Below, piece by piece: positions 25,958 through 33,991 of a stretch of 64,000 nt of DNA. The position numbers and the translations under genes are program-made. Position 1 is the first letter of the stretch. The number at the start of each line of letters is the position of its first letter. Below the pieces are notes generated by a model. That model was not told where the DNA came from and did no database searches. It was given only the letters and a program-made list of their open reading frames with translations. The DNA comes from CBDATG01 sp965200145 (lineage in GTDB: Bacteria; Chloroflexota; Dehalococcoidia; Lucifugimonadales; Lucifugimonadaceae). The stretch covers positions 620,001-684,000 of the forward strand of contig CBDATG010000002.1 in the NCBI GenBank assembly GCA_965200145.1. Direction: 5' to 3'.

Positions 25958-26110
25958 CGAAGCCTGCTAATCTGCGATCCAATCGGTGTTAAACGCGAAC
26001 GGTCGGGAAGCCGCGACGAGAGTTCGTGAAATCGAAGGATGCACGCCGCTAGAATCAAGGGAGGCTTCACCGATAAATCTGCAACGCCGTACGTCTATTC
26101 AAAACCCGTC

Positions 26111-26707
26111 ATGCCTGACCGAATCGCACAAATAGCGCGCACCACTGGAGAGACCGACATCACGGTTCGCATCAACATTGATGGGACGGGCCGCTCACAA
26201 ATCGATTCGCCGGTCGGCTTCATGAACCACATGCTCACCGCGCTATCCAAACATGGCATGTTGGACCTTGAAGTAACCGCGACAGGCGATTTGGAGACTG
26301 GTACTCACCACACAATCGAGGACACAGCAATCGCGTTAGGGCGGTGCATCGACGAAGCGCTGGGTGACAAACGTGGTATCGTGCGTATGTCGAGCAAGCA
26401 CGCGCCATTGGACGAGGCGCTGTCACATGCGGTGGTTGACTTGAGCGGGCGCGGTTACCCCGTGATCGACATGCGCTCGACTTCCAATGTTGGCGAGTTC
26501 TCGCCCGACATGGCGCGACATTTCTTCGAGTCGCTCGCCATAGAGGGCAGGCTTAACCTGCATCTGACGGTCTTGAGGGGTACCAACGAGCACCACATGA
26601 TCGAGTCAGCCTTCAAGGCGTTCGCTAGGGCATTACGCGAAGCAGCATCGGTTGACACACGTGCTTCTGGTCAGATACCCAGCACAAAGGGCTCTCTCGC
26701 AGCCTAA
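26111..26707 (+). CDS. hisB: Imidazoleglycerol-phosphate dehydratase
   Basis: Monofunctional IGP dehydratase, 198 residues from the ATG at 26111, the normal family length; the open frame extends 24 codons further upstream without family character. The metal-binding and fold motifs are visible: GFMNHMLTALSKHGMLDL (GF-x-DHML with Asn for Asp), GTHHTIEDTAIALG, APLDEALSHAVVDLSGRG, EFSPDMARHFFESLA, and NEHHMIESAFKAFARALREA, ending IPSTKGSLAA. Last gene of the his run here, about 150 bases after hisC. No hisH, hisA, hisF, hisI or hisE is in the window. A 7-bp stem, AGGGCTC/GAGCCCT at 26688-26718, spans its stop. Confidence 0.96.
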   Translation: MPDRIAQIARTTGETDITVRINIDGTGRSQIDSPVGFMNHMLTALSKHGMLDLEVTATGDLETGTHHTIEDTAIALGRCIDEALGDKRGIVRMSSKHAPLDEALSHAVVDLSGRGYPVIDMRSTSNVGEFSPDMARHFFESLAIEGRLNLHLTVLRGTNEHHMIESAFKAFARALREAASVDTRASGQIPSTKGSLAA

Positions 26708-26815
26708 GTAGGAGCCCTCAGCGCGAGGCTAGGGTTCGCCTAAAGTGCTCCGGATACGAGACCGTCGTCGCTGTTAGTAACGCGAAGTAGACGGGCAGAA
26801 CACGCGGTGCGCCCC

Positions 26816-27073
26816 TCACCGGTCAGTCGCTACAACCTCGAATTCAAACCGTTCAATGACGGGGTTTGCCAGCAGTTTCTCGCACATCTGGCGCACAGAA
26901 TCATGGGCAGAGTCCGCGTCAGCTTCATCTACCACGATGTCAAAGTACTTTCCCGACCTTAACGACTGGACGTTCTTAAATCCGAGTCTTCCCAAAGCGT
27001 CAGCGATCGTGTCGCCTTCGGGATCGCTAATCGTTGGTTTCGGTGCTACTCGAACGTGAGCCCTGAAACGCAC
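26816..27073 (-). CDS. purS: Phosphoribosylformylglycinamidine synthase subunit PurS
   Basis: 85 residues, standard PurS length. PurS bridges PurL and PurQ in the FGAM synthase complex, transferring ammonia for the fourth purine step. Sequence features are RVAPKPTISDPEGDTIADALGRLGFKNVQSLRSGKYFDIVVD and an ending of CEKLLANPVIERFEFEV, all typical. The start is a GTG at 27073. It is the last gene of the minus-strand purine cluster; purQ and purL, usually adjacent, are not in this window. It converges with hisB. Confidence 0.95.
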   Translation of the reverse strand: MRFRAHVRVAPKPTISDPEGDTIADALGRLGFKNVQSLRSGKYFDIVVDEADADSAHDSVRQMCEKLLANPVIERFEFEVVATDR

Positions 27074-27094
27074 TTCGCGCTACCTCTGCTGTCT

Positions 27095-27838
27095 CTAACC
27101 CGGTGTCATGCCAGCGACCTGCGGCTCGTAGCCGCGGTCATAGTAGGCGTCTATGAACTCTCGGATGCGAGGTTCATCCACGTCATCAAGCCGTAAATGA
27201 TGCCGCCAAGCAGTTAGCGTTATCGGAGATTCCATATTGGGATAGGGCGAGACGACGAATCCGGTGTAGGTCTCGTTGTCGGTCCAAGCCTTAGCGATTG
27301 ACTGCAACTCTTCAGCAATGGCCTGACACTGCTCCTCACCGCATTGAGTCGGATCGTAGTGCATTCCGATACCGCCATGCTCGAGGTTGTGTATCAACAC
27401 CTGGTCGGGTAGCGCGCGGTCGTAAGGACCCCAGCCAGCTGGTGCGGACTCAAAGTTGGAGTCGGGCGAGCCTAGCGAGTTCCAGTGAGGTCCGGATGTA
27501 GGGGGATAGACGCTGTAAGGTGTCTCTGGCACCTCACCATCTCGGACATGGTTCCTGCCATCGTCCGGGTCCTCCGGAACTGGACCGCCAGAGTTGTACA
27601 CGCCACGGCTACCGCCGACTTGGGCGTTCTGGTTCACCAATCCCTGTTGAAACACCAGGGCGAAGATGATGAAGACGGCGAAGACGCCACCGAGGGCCAA
27701 CCAAATCGCGCGTTTTCGCCTGCGTCGACTGTTACTCTTGGAACGACGTTCGGCCCGAATTTGTGAACGGGTCATACCCCGTCGGCGGTCTGGTCGCGTC
27801 GTCGCTACTCGATCTCTGCTTGCCTTGTCGCGTTGCAT
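27095..27838 (-). CDS. DUF3105 membrane-anchored protein
   Basis: 247 residues from the ATG at 27838. A very basic cytoplasmic N-terminus (ERRSKSNSRRRRKRAIW) leads into one transmembrane segment at about residues 46-64 (LALGGVFAVFIIFALVF). An extracytoplasmic DUF3105 domain follows, with the hallmark YPPTSGPHWNSLGSP, QVLIHNLEHGGIGMHYDP and a Cys pair in QCGEEQC. DUF3105 proteins are widespread and uncharacterised; the conserved His residues (SGPHW, NLEHGG) suggest metal binding. It sits inside the purine cluster between purC and purS, an association that may be transcriptional only. Confidence 0.85.
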   Translation of the reverse strand: MQRDKASRDRVATTRPDRRRGMTRSQIRAERRSKSNSRRRRKRAIWLALGGVFAVFIIFALVFQQGLVNQNAQVGGSRGVYNSGGPVPEDPDDGRNHVRDGEVPETPYSVYPPTSGPHWNSLGSPDSNFESAPAGWGPYDRALPDQVLIHNLEHGGIGMHYDPTQCGEEQCQAIAEELQSIAKAWTDNETYTGFVVSPYPNMESPITLTAWRHHLRLDDVDEPRIREFIDAYYDRGYEPQVAGMTPG

Positions 27839-27925
27839 TTCAACCGATTCTAATTTCGCGACCGAGCGCGGGATTTTGCAACCCAAAACCGCACTGCATC
27901 TAGACGCTGGCCCTGCGCGGCATTT

Positions 27926-28849
27926 CTACCATTGCGCCAAGCCCCCAGTTAACCTCTCATAGGCTGTGACATATCGGGCTCGTGTTGCATCAATCACACT
28001 CGCTGGCAATTCCGGCGGCGGTGGCTCACGATTCCAACCGATTTCCATAAGCCACTCACGCAGGTGTTGCTTATCAAACGCCGGAGGGAACTTCCCCGGT
28101 GACCAATCGGCGGCATCCCAGAATCGGCTCGAATCGGGCGTCAACACCTCGTCAATCAAGGTCAGCTCACCGCCAACAAATCCAAACTCAAACTTCGTGT
28201 CTACGAGAATCATTCCCGCATCCGCACAAATAGCGGATGCGCGTTCGTAGAGCCGCAAACTGATTTCCTCAAGGCGATGATGCAGCTCAACTCCAACTAG
28301 TCGCTGAGCTTCGTCGGGCGAGAGCGGCAAGTCATGACCTTCCTCCGCCTTGGTAGAGGGGGTGAAGATCGGTTCGGGAAGTTTGGATGCTGGCAACAAC
28401 CCTTGCGGTAACTGCACATCGTTCACCGTACCGCGGGTCGAGTACTCCTGCCAAGCCGAACCCGCTAGGTATCCCCGCACCACACACTCCATATCGATCC
28501 GCTCCGCGCGCCGCACAACCATACTCCGCGAACGCCAGCTGTCAGGGAGGTCGGGTAGCACACCCTCGGAAGGAACTCGCGCAAACGCCTCAGGATCGTC
28601 CGCCATACACACCATGTGGTTGGGAACGATGTCGCCGATTACATTGCGGAACCAGTACGCGGACATCTGCGATAGAAGCACGCCCTTACCGGGAATTGGG
28701 GCATCCATGATCACATCAAATGCCGATATCCTGTCTGTCGCCACCATCAGCATCAGTTCATCGTTGATGCCGAACATGTCGCGCACCTTGCCGCGATTCA
28801 GCAGACCTGGAAGGTTAGTGCGCTCAACTGTTGGTGACAGGGAGATCAT
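27926..28849 (-). CDS. purC: Phosphoribosylaminoimidazole-succinocarboxamide synthase (SAICAR synthetase)
   Basis: ATP-dependent joining of CAIR and aspartate in purine synthesis. 307 residues, the longer bacterial/yeast-like type. The N-terminus reads LLNRGKVRDMFGINDELMLMVATDRISAFD; further motifs are ECVVRGYLAGSAWQEY, IFTPSTKAEEGHD, GMILVDTKFEFGF, and LIDEVLTPDSSRFWDA. Its ATG overlaps the purB stop (ATGA at 28846-28849), so it is translated from the purine operon message. Confidence 0.97.
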   Translation of the reverse strand: MISLSPTVERTNLPGLLNRGKVRDMFGINDELMLMVATDRISAFDVIMDAPIPGKGVLLSQMSAYWFRNVIGDIVPNHMVCMADDPEAFARVPSEGVLPDLPDSWRSRSMVVRRAERIDMECVVRGYLAGSAWQEYSTRGTVNDVQLPQGLLPASKLPEPIFTPSTKAEEGHDLPLSPDEAQRLVGVELHHRLEEISLRLYERASAICADAGMILVDTKFEFGFVGGELTLIDEVLTPDSSRFWDAADWSPGKFPPAFDKQHLREWLMEIGWNREPPPPELPASVIDATRARYVTAYERLTGGLAQW

Positions 28850-30150
28850 TGGGTCAGCCCAACCCGCTCGTAGATGTGATCGACATGGCGAATGAAGTAT
28901 TCGTAGTCAAACAGTTGATCCATCCGGTGCGCGTCAATGTTGGATTTTACCAGTTCGTTGCGCGTCAACGCTTCGCGGAGGTCGGTCCCAGTATCCAACG
29001 CCTCAATAGCACTCGATTGCACGGCATCGTATGCCGCGTTCCTATCCACGCCCGCCTCAACGAGCTCGAGCATCACGCGTGGCGAAAAGACAACGCCGCC
29101 GGTAATCTCCAGATTCGTACGCATCCGTTCAACGTCGACGGTCATCCCAGAAATGACCTTGGACATCAAGTCCAAGATGTAATCGGTGGCAATCGCCGAA
29201 TCCGCTAGAATGACGCGCTCAGCGGACGAGTGCGAAATGTCGCGCTCATGCCAAAGTGCGACGTTCTCACACGCCGCGATGCTGTTACCGCGTATGACTC
29301 GCGCCAATCCGCAGACACGTTCCGACAACTCAGGGTTACGCTTGTGCGGCATCGATGATGAACCTTTGCTCACGAAACCGGGCGACCCAAATGGCTCTTG
29401 CACCTCTGCCACCTCGGTCCGCTGCAATCCGCGTATCTCAGTTGCCATCTTCTCCAACGTCGCGGCGATCAGGGCCAAAGTCTGGACGAATTCCGCATGG
29501 CGGTCTCTCTGAATGATCTGGTTCGATACGGCCGCAGGCTTCAAACCAAGTTGTCTACACACCGACTCTTCGATACACGGCGGAAGTCCGGCGAATGTTC
29601 CTACTGGACCAGACAACATACCCACTGCAATTCGCGGCATCAACTCCGCTAGTCGATCCTGATGTCTTCGCACTTCCGACCACCACAACGCCAGCTTCAA
29701 GCCGAAACTCATAGGCTCGGCGTGCATACCATGTGAGCGACCGATGCAGAGGGTGCGTTTGTGTTCAAGTGCCCGCTCGCGCAACGCGTCCCGCAACACT
29801 TCAACATCAGCGGAAATCAGTCTGACAGCTGCCGCCATCTGCAAACTCAGGGCAGTGTCTTTCACATCGTTGGATGTCAACCCGTGGTGGATCCATCGTC
29901 CCTCCGGACCGAGACTCGTGGCAACAGCGCGAGTGAATGAAACGATGTCATGCTTCGTCTCGTCAAATTGTCGGTCGTACTCTGCCCGCGAGAACGAGGC
30001 CCGCCGGATAGCCGCGATCTCATCCGAGTTGATCACCCCTAGTTCTGCCCAAGCCTCGCACGCAGCTACCTCAATCCCGAGCCAGAGGTCAAACTGGTAA
30101 TCCTCCGACCAGAAGTGTCCCATTTCAGGGCGCGTATAGCGGGGTATCAT
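28846..30150 (-). CDS. purB: Adenylosuccinate lyase
   Basis: Cleaves SAICAR and adenylosuccinate, releasing fumarate, in purine and AMP synthesis. 434 residues of the fumarase/aspartase superfamily. RYTRPEMGHFWSE at the start, TKHDIVSFTRAVA, WIHHGLTSNDVKDTALS, GRSHGMHAEP and the superfamily signature GSSSMPHKRNPELSE (residues about 262-276) are all visible. The catalytic Ser lies in the flexible signature loop. 13 bases separate its start from the purD stop upstream. Confidence 0.97.
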   Translation of the reverse strand: MIPRYTRPEMGHFWSEDYQFDLWLGIEVAACEAWAELGVINSDEIAAIRRASFSRAEYDRQFDETKHDIVSFTRAVATSLGPEGRWIHHGLTSNDVKDTALSLQMAAAVRLISADVEVLRDALRERALEHKRTLCIGRSHGMHAEPMSFGLKLALWWSEVRRHQDRLAELMPRIAVGMLSGPVGTFAGLPPCIEESVCRQLGLKPAAVSNQIIQRDRHAEFVQTLALIAATLEKMATEIRGLQRTEVAEVQEPFGSPGFVSKGSSSMPHKRNPELSERVCGLARVIRGNSIAACENVALWHERDISHSSAERVILADSAIATDYILDLMSKVISGMTVDVERMRTNLEITGGVVFSPRVMLELVEAGVDRNAAYDAVQSSAIEALDTGTDLREALTRNELVKSNIDAHRMDQLFDYEYFIRHVDHIYERVGLTQ

Positions 30151-30163
30151 GCCGTTAGTCTGT

Positions 30164-31453
30164 CTAGTCGTTGGAAAAGGCGGCCGTCGCGTCCGCAGCG
30201 ATATCGCTCCTGAAGCGAGACCCGCTGAAGGACGCCCCTCGTGCTAAGCTGTACGCCTTTGACCGGGCGTGTGAAACACTCAGATCGGATGCAGCGGTTG
30301 AGACCAACACGCGACCTCCATCGGACACCAACACGCCATCATCGTTCAACGCAGTCCCTGCGTGAAACACATGCGCTTCATCCGTAGCAGGTAAGTCGCC
30401 GTAGATCGGGAATCCGGTATCGTATCTGCCGGGATAACCGTCGGAAACCGTGACCACTGCAACGACATGATTATCTCGGTACCTCACGTCGTCGACGAGG
30501 CCGGCGAGGTTCGACTCTGCTACCGCTTGGCAAACCTCAATCAAATTCGAATCCAGACGTAGCATCAGGACCTGACATTCGGGGTCTCCGAATCGGCAAT
30601 TGAACTCAATCACTTGGGGACCAGAATCGGTCAACATCAAGCCAGCGTAAAGCATCCCTTGGAAGTAGCTTCCGCTTCGCGCCATCGCCGAGACGGTCGG
30701 TTGGAAAATCGTCTCACCAATCTCGCTCAGGTCGGCTTCAGTCGCCAATATGGGCGATGTGAACGCACCAACGCCGCCGGTGTTGGGTCCCACATCGCCG
30801 TCGTACGCACGCTTGTAATCACGCGCCGCCACCAGCTGCGACACAGACTCGCCGTCCACGAATCCGAACACACTTAACTCCGGGCCCGTAAGTCGCTTCT
30901 CGATGACGACCCTAGATCCCGCGTCGCCGAACTCGCGTCTTTCCAAACATCGTTCCAAGGCAGATGCCGCATCATCGTACGTGTCTGGGATTATCACGCC
31001 CTTGCCAGCCGCCAGACCGTCGGCCTTTATCACTACCGAACCCTCTGGAAGGCTTCCCACATAATCTGCCGCCGGTGCGATATCGTCGAATGTCCGCGAT
31101 GCAGGGCAGGGCACACCGTTCGTGTGCATCAGCTCGTTGGCCCAATCCTTGCTCGACTCTATTCGGGCTGCCGCTGCCGAAGGTCCGAACACCGTTATGC
31201 CGATCCGGCGTAGCTTATCGGCTAACCCGCAAACAAGCGGTTGCTCGGGTCCGACGACCACGAGGTCCGGAGAGGCATCTATCGCGCATTTGACCAGCGT
31301 ATCAACGTCGTCCACATCAACCTTGACTGTTTCTCCAACCTGCGCCATGCCTGGATTACCCGGTGCGCTTACCACCACGGCATTGCCGTCACGAGCCATC
31401 CGCCAAGCGAGCGCGTGTTCGCGGCCGCCTCCGCCGATCACGAGTATCTTCAT
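30164..31453 (-). CDS. purD: Phosphoribosylamine-glycine ligase (GAR synthetase)
   Basis: Second step of purine synthesis. 429 residues, ATP-grasp fold. The N-terminal KILVIGGGGREHALAWRMA is the typical PurD start. LVVVGPEQPLVCGLAD, SKDWANELMHTNGVPCP, VIKADGLAAGKGVI, RDYKRAYDGDVGPNTGGVGAF and EFNCRFGDPECQVLM follow in order. The usual GLxAGKGVxV and FGDPExQ motifs that bind ATP and metal are intact. It lies between purB and guaA on the minus strand. Confidence 0.97.
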   Translation of the reverse strand: MKILVIGGGGREHALAWRMARDGNAVVVSAPGNPGMAQVGETVKVDVDDVDTLVKCAIDASPDLVVVGPEQPLVCGLADKLRRIGITVFGPSAAAARIESSKDWANELMHTNGVPCPASRTFDDIAPAADYVGSLPEGSVVIKADGLAAGKGVIIPDTYDDAASALERCLERREFGDAGSRVVIEKRLTGPELSVFGFVDGESVSQLVAARDYKRAYDGDVGPNTGGVGAFTSPILATEADLSEIGETIFQPTVSAMARSGSYFQGMLYAGLMLTDSGPQVIEFNCRFGDPECQVLMLRLDSNLIEVCQAVAESNLAGLVDDVRYRDNHVVAVVTVSDGYPGRYDTGFPIYGDLPATDEAHVFHAGTALNDDGVLVSDGGRVLVSTAASDLSVSHARSKAYSLARGASFSGSRFRSDIAADATAAFSND

Positions 31454-31488
31454 CTACGATCCGCCTTGCAAGACGACACTGCTTCGGA

Positions 31489-33165
31489 TCATTCCCACTC
31501 AATCGTTCCCGGCGGCTTCGATGTTACGTCCAACACCACCCGATTCACAGCGGGCACTTCGTTAACAATGCGATTCGAGATGCGCGCAATCGTGTCATAA
31601 GGAAGTCGAGCCCAGTCAGCCGTCATCGCATCCGAGCTGACGACGGCCCGAATCGCAACCACATATTGATACGTCCGGGCATCACCCATGACACCGACCG
31701 ACCGAGTATCCGTTAGCACTGCGAATGATTGCCAAAGGTTCTCGTAGATGTTGGCATCTTTGATCTCATCGATCACTATCCAATCTGCCGCGCGCAGGAT
31801 CTCAAGCTTCTCATACGTCACTTCGCCAATAATGCGTATCGCCAATCCCGGACCCGGGAACGGTTGCCGATTCACTGACTGCTCGGGTATGCCGAGCGCC
31901 CTACCTGCTTCCCTGACTTCATCCTTGAACAGGTGGCGCAACGGTTCGACAAGCTCCAGGTCCATTTGCTCAGGCAATCCGCCTACGTTGTGATGCGTCT
32001 TGATCTTGTGCGCCGCGGAAGACTCCGCTGAGATCGACTCGATCACATCGGGATAGAGCGTACCTTGGGCCAGAAAGTCAACATCGCCTATCTCGCGCGC
32101 CTCTTCCTCGAAAATGCGGATGAACGCCTCGCCAATGCGTCTGCGTTTTTCCTCTGGATCAGTGACACCTGCAAGGGCGGTGAGAAATCTCTCGGCACCA
32201 TCTACACACCGTAGATTGACGCCCAATTTACTCGCGAAAACCGACTCAACCCTCTGCGCCTCACCCAAGCGCAACAGTCCATTGTCAACAAAGATGCAGG
32301 TGAGTCTATCGCCGATGGCGCGGTGTATCAGTACCGCAGCCACCGCCGAGTCGACGCCACCCGATAGTGCACAAACAACCTTCCCATCTCCGACCTGCAT
32401 GCGGATCCGTTGTATGGCATCGCGGACGAAGTTCTGCGGTGTCCAACTGCCAGTCGCGCCGCAGATGCCCTTGATGAAGTTTCCGATTATCTGCGCGCCC
32501 TGCGGAGTGTGCGTGACCTCGGGATGAAACTGAATGCCGTAGGTCTGCATCTCGGCATTCCCCATGGCTGCACAGGGCGAGTTCTCGGAATACGCTAGAG
32601 CCTGAAACCCAGCTGGCACGGACTCGATCCTGTCACCGTGGCTCATCCAAACCGGTACTTCTGCTTCTAGATTGGCAAACAGGTCATGCTTGGCGCCGTT
32701 AAGGTGCAAGATGGCGTGGCCGTACTCTCTGGCTCGGCCAGCTGCTACGATCCCGCCAAGTTGGTGCGCGAGCAGCTGCATCCCGTAGCAGATACCCAGT
32801 ACCGGGATACCCGCATCAAACACCCAAGGCGGCGCCATCGGCGCGCCTTCGTCGTATACGCTGTTCGGCCCACCACTCAAGATGATCCCGATGACATCCC
32901 GATCAAGTAGGACTTCTGGGCCGGCATCGTGAGCAACGATCTCGCTGTACACATTCTGCTCGCGCACGCGCCTCGCGATGAGTCGGCTGTACTGCGACCC
33001 AAAGTCCACGATAAGGATCGACTGAGCACGCGCCGGGGCTGCACTTTCATGCTCAGTGCCAGTTGAGTGCTTTACCCCGCCTTCTGCGATTTCCAAGTAG
33101 GTCCCGACCTCGATGTCGCCAGAGACCGCGACTCTGTGAGAACGCTGTTGGGTACCTTGAGGCAT
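31489..33165 (-). CDS. guaA: GMP synthase (glutamine-hydrolysing)
   Basis: Converts XMP to GMP with glutamine and ATP. The amidotransferase domain has ILIVDFGSQYSRLIARRVRE, the nucleophile Cys in GICYGMQLLAHQLGG, and GIQFHPEVTHTPQG. The synthase domain has the P-loop SGGVDSAVAAVLIH, and LAQGTLYPDVIES; the dimerisation domain ends RVVLDVTSKPPGTIEWE. From the ATG at 33165 the protein is 558 residues, with an unusual leader of about 45 residues before the first domain; a TTG at 33207 would make it 14 longer. It is the first gene of the minus-strand purine cluster. Confidence 0.96.
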   Translation of the reverse strand: MPQGTQQRSHRVAVSGDIEVGTYLEIAEGGVKHSTGTEHESAAPARAQSILIVDFGSQYSRLIARRVREQNVYSEIVAHDAGPEVLLDRDVIGIILSGGPNSVYDEGAPMAPPWVFDAGIPVLGICYGMQLLAHQLGGIVAAGRAREYGHAILHLNGAKHDLFANLEAEVPVWMSHGDRIESVPAGFQALAYSENSPCAAMGNAEMQTYGIQFHPEVTHTPQGAQIIGNFIKGICGATGSWTPQNFVRDAIQRIRMQVGDGKVVCALSGGVDSAVAAVLIHRAIGDRLTCIFVDNGLLRLGEAQRVESVFASKLGVNLRCVDGAERFLTALAGVTDPEEKRRRIGEAFIRIFEEEAREIGDVDFLAQGTLYPDVIESISAESSAAHKIKTHHNVGGLPEQMDLELVEPLRHLFKDEVREAGRALGIPEQSVNRQPFPGPGLAIRIIGEVTYEKLEILRAADWIVIDEIKDANIYENLWQSFAVLTDTRSVGVMGDARTYQYVVAIRAVVSSDAMTADWARLPYDTIARISNRIVNEVPAVNRVVLDVTSKPPGTIEWE

Positions 33166-33324
33166 GTCGAATGTCGGCGTAGGAGGGTGGCGGTTGCCAT
33201 CCTTCAATTATCGCGTATGAATCGTTGACCTTCAGCACCGAATACGTTCCGGCAAACGCCGATTCATCAGGTTGATCGTGTAGACTCGCGAGTAACTACC
33301 GACGGGTGAAAGGAGCCGAACCCG

Positions 33325-33540
33325 ATGGTTACTACGGAACAATCTCGAACTGCAAAGATAATCGACGCGCCTCTTGATCCTGACGCGATCAAGATTCTGG
33401 GCGCCAAACTCAGGATGTCCATCGACGAGGATACCGGCGAAGTCCTGTGGGCGGAGATACGCGTTGCCGCCGACCATGACGATGCCGAGGTGCAACGAGC
33501 CGCCGAAGAGGCGGTCATAGCAGAAGCATCACGGCTATAA
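33325..33540 (+). CDS. Small acidic protein of unknown function
   Basis: 71 residues beginning MVTTEQSRTAKIIDAPLD. AAAGGAG at 33309-33315 gives an excellent ribosome site 9 bases before the ATG, which supports it as a real gene despite its size. The sequence is acidic (DEDTGEVLWAEIRVAADHDDAEVQ) with two probable helices around a short beta-like EVLWAEIRV, and has no signal peptide or membrane segment. No family is recognised. It sits 6 bases before a second small gene and is divergent from guaA. Confidence 0.6.
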   Translation: MVTTEQSRTAKIIDAPLDPDAIKILGAKLRMSIDEDTGEVLWAEIRVAADHDDAEVQRAAEEAVIAEASRL

Positions 33541-33546
33541 GCCGAC

Positions 33547-33879
33547 ATGGTTGACCTCGGTCCCCTTGATGCCGATGCCTTACGCGCGCTCATTGAAGCG
33601 GCGAAATTCGGCAAATCCCTGTTTGACGACGATTCTGAGTCAGATGAGCACCCAGATCGCCCAAGCAGTGATTCCGATCCAGAGCGACCCGAATCGGAAC
33701 GTTCAGCCAGACGTCCAACTCCATCCGACATTAACAACCCGTCAATCGGACCCGGAGGCATCATCGGCAACGTGACCGTCAACAACCTCTACTTCGACAC
33801 GTCCGGCCGGAAACTCGAAATCTCCCCGGCCACTTGCTGTCATGACTACCCCGACGGACGTTGCCCACACCGCCGCTAG
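33547..33879 (+). CDS. Small protein with acidic linker and Cys/His-rich tail, unknown function
   Basis: 110 residues. A short N-terminal helix (MVDLGPLDADALRALIEAAKF) is followed by a strongly acidic, Ser/Pro-rich linker (residues 25-60). A hydrophobic beta-like block, GGIIGNVTVNNLYFDTSGR, and a tail with CCHDYPDGRCPHRR end the protein; C-C-H-x6-C-P-H could bind a metal ion. No known family is recognised. The gene starts 6 bases after the stop of the preceding small gene, so the two form a probable operon. It converges with the methyltransferase-like gene. Confidence 0.55.
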   Translation: MVDLGPLDADALRALIEAAKFGKSLFDDDSESDEHPDRPSSDSDPERPESERSARRPTPSDINNPSIGPGGIIGNVTVNNLYFDTSGRKLEISPATCCHDYPDGRCPHRR

Positions 33880-33883
33880 TGTT

Positions 33884-33918
33884 AGTGGGGGCACACGAAG
33901 TAACCTCTTCCCCCGACT
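33884..33918. terminator. Possible hairpin between convergent genes
   Basis: AGTGGGGG at 33884-33891 can pair with CCCCCGACT at 33910-33918, with one bulged G, around an 18-base loop. It lies between the convergent small-protein operon and the methyltransferase-like gene, where a bidirectional terminator would be expected. There is no T-run. Confidence 0.3.
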
Positions 33919-33991
33919 CAATCGCTCCCGCGTAGTACTCTCCGTACACCAGAATCCTGCATACCCTGTACATCCCTGTTTGGAAAGTACA

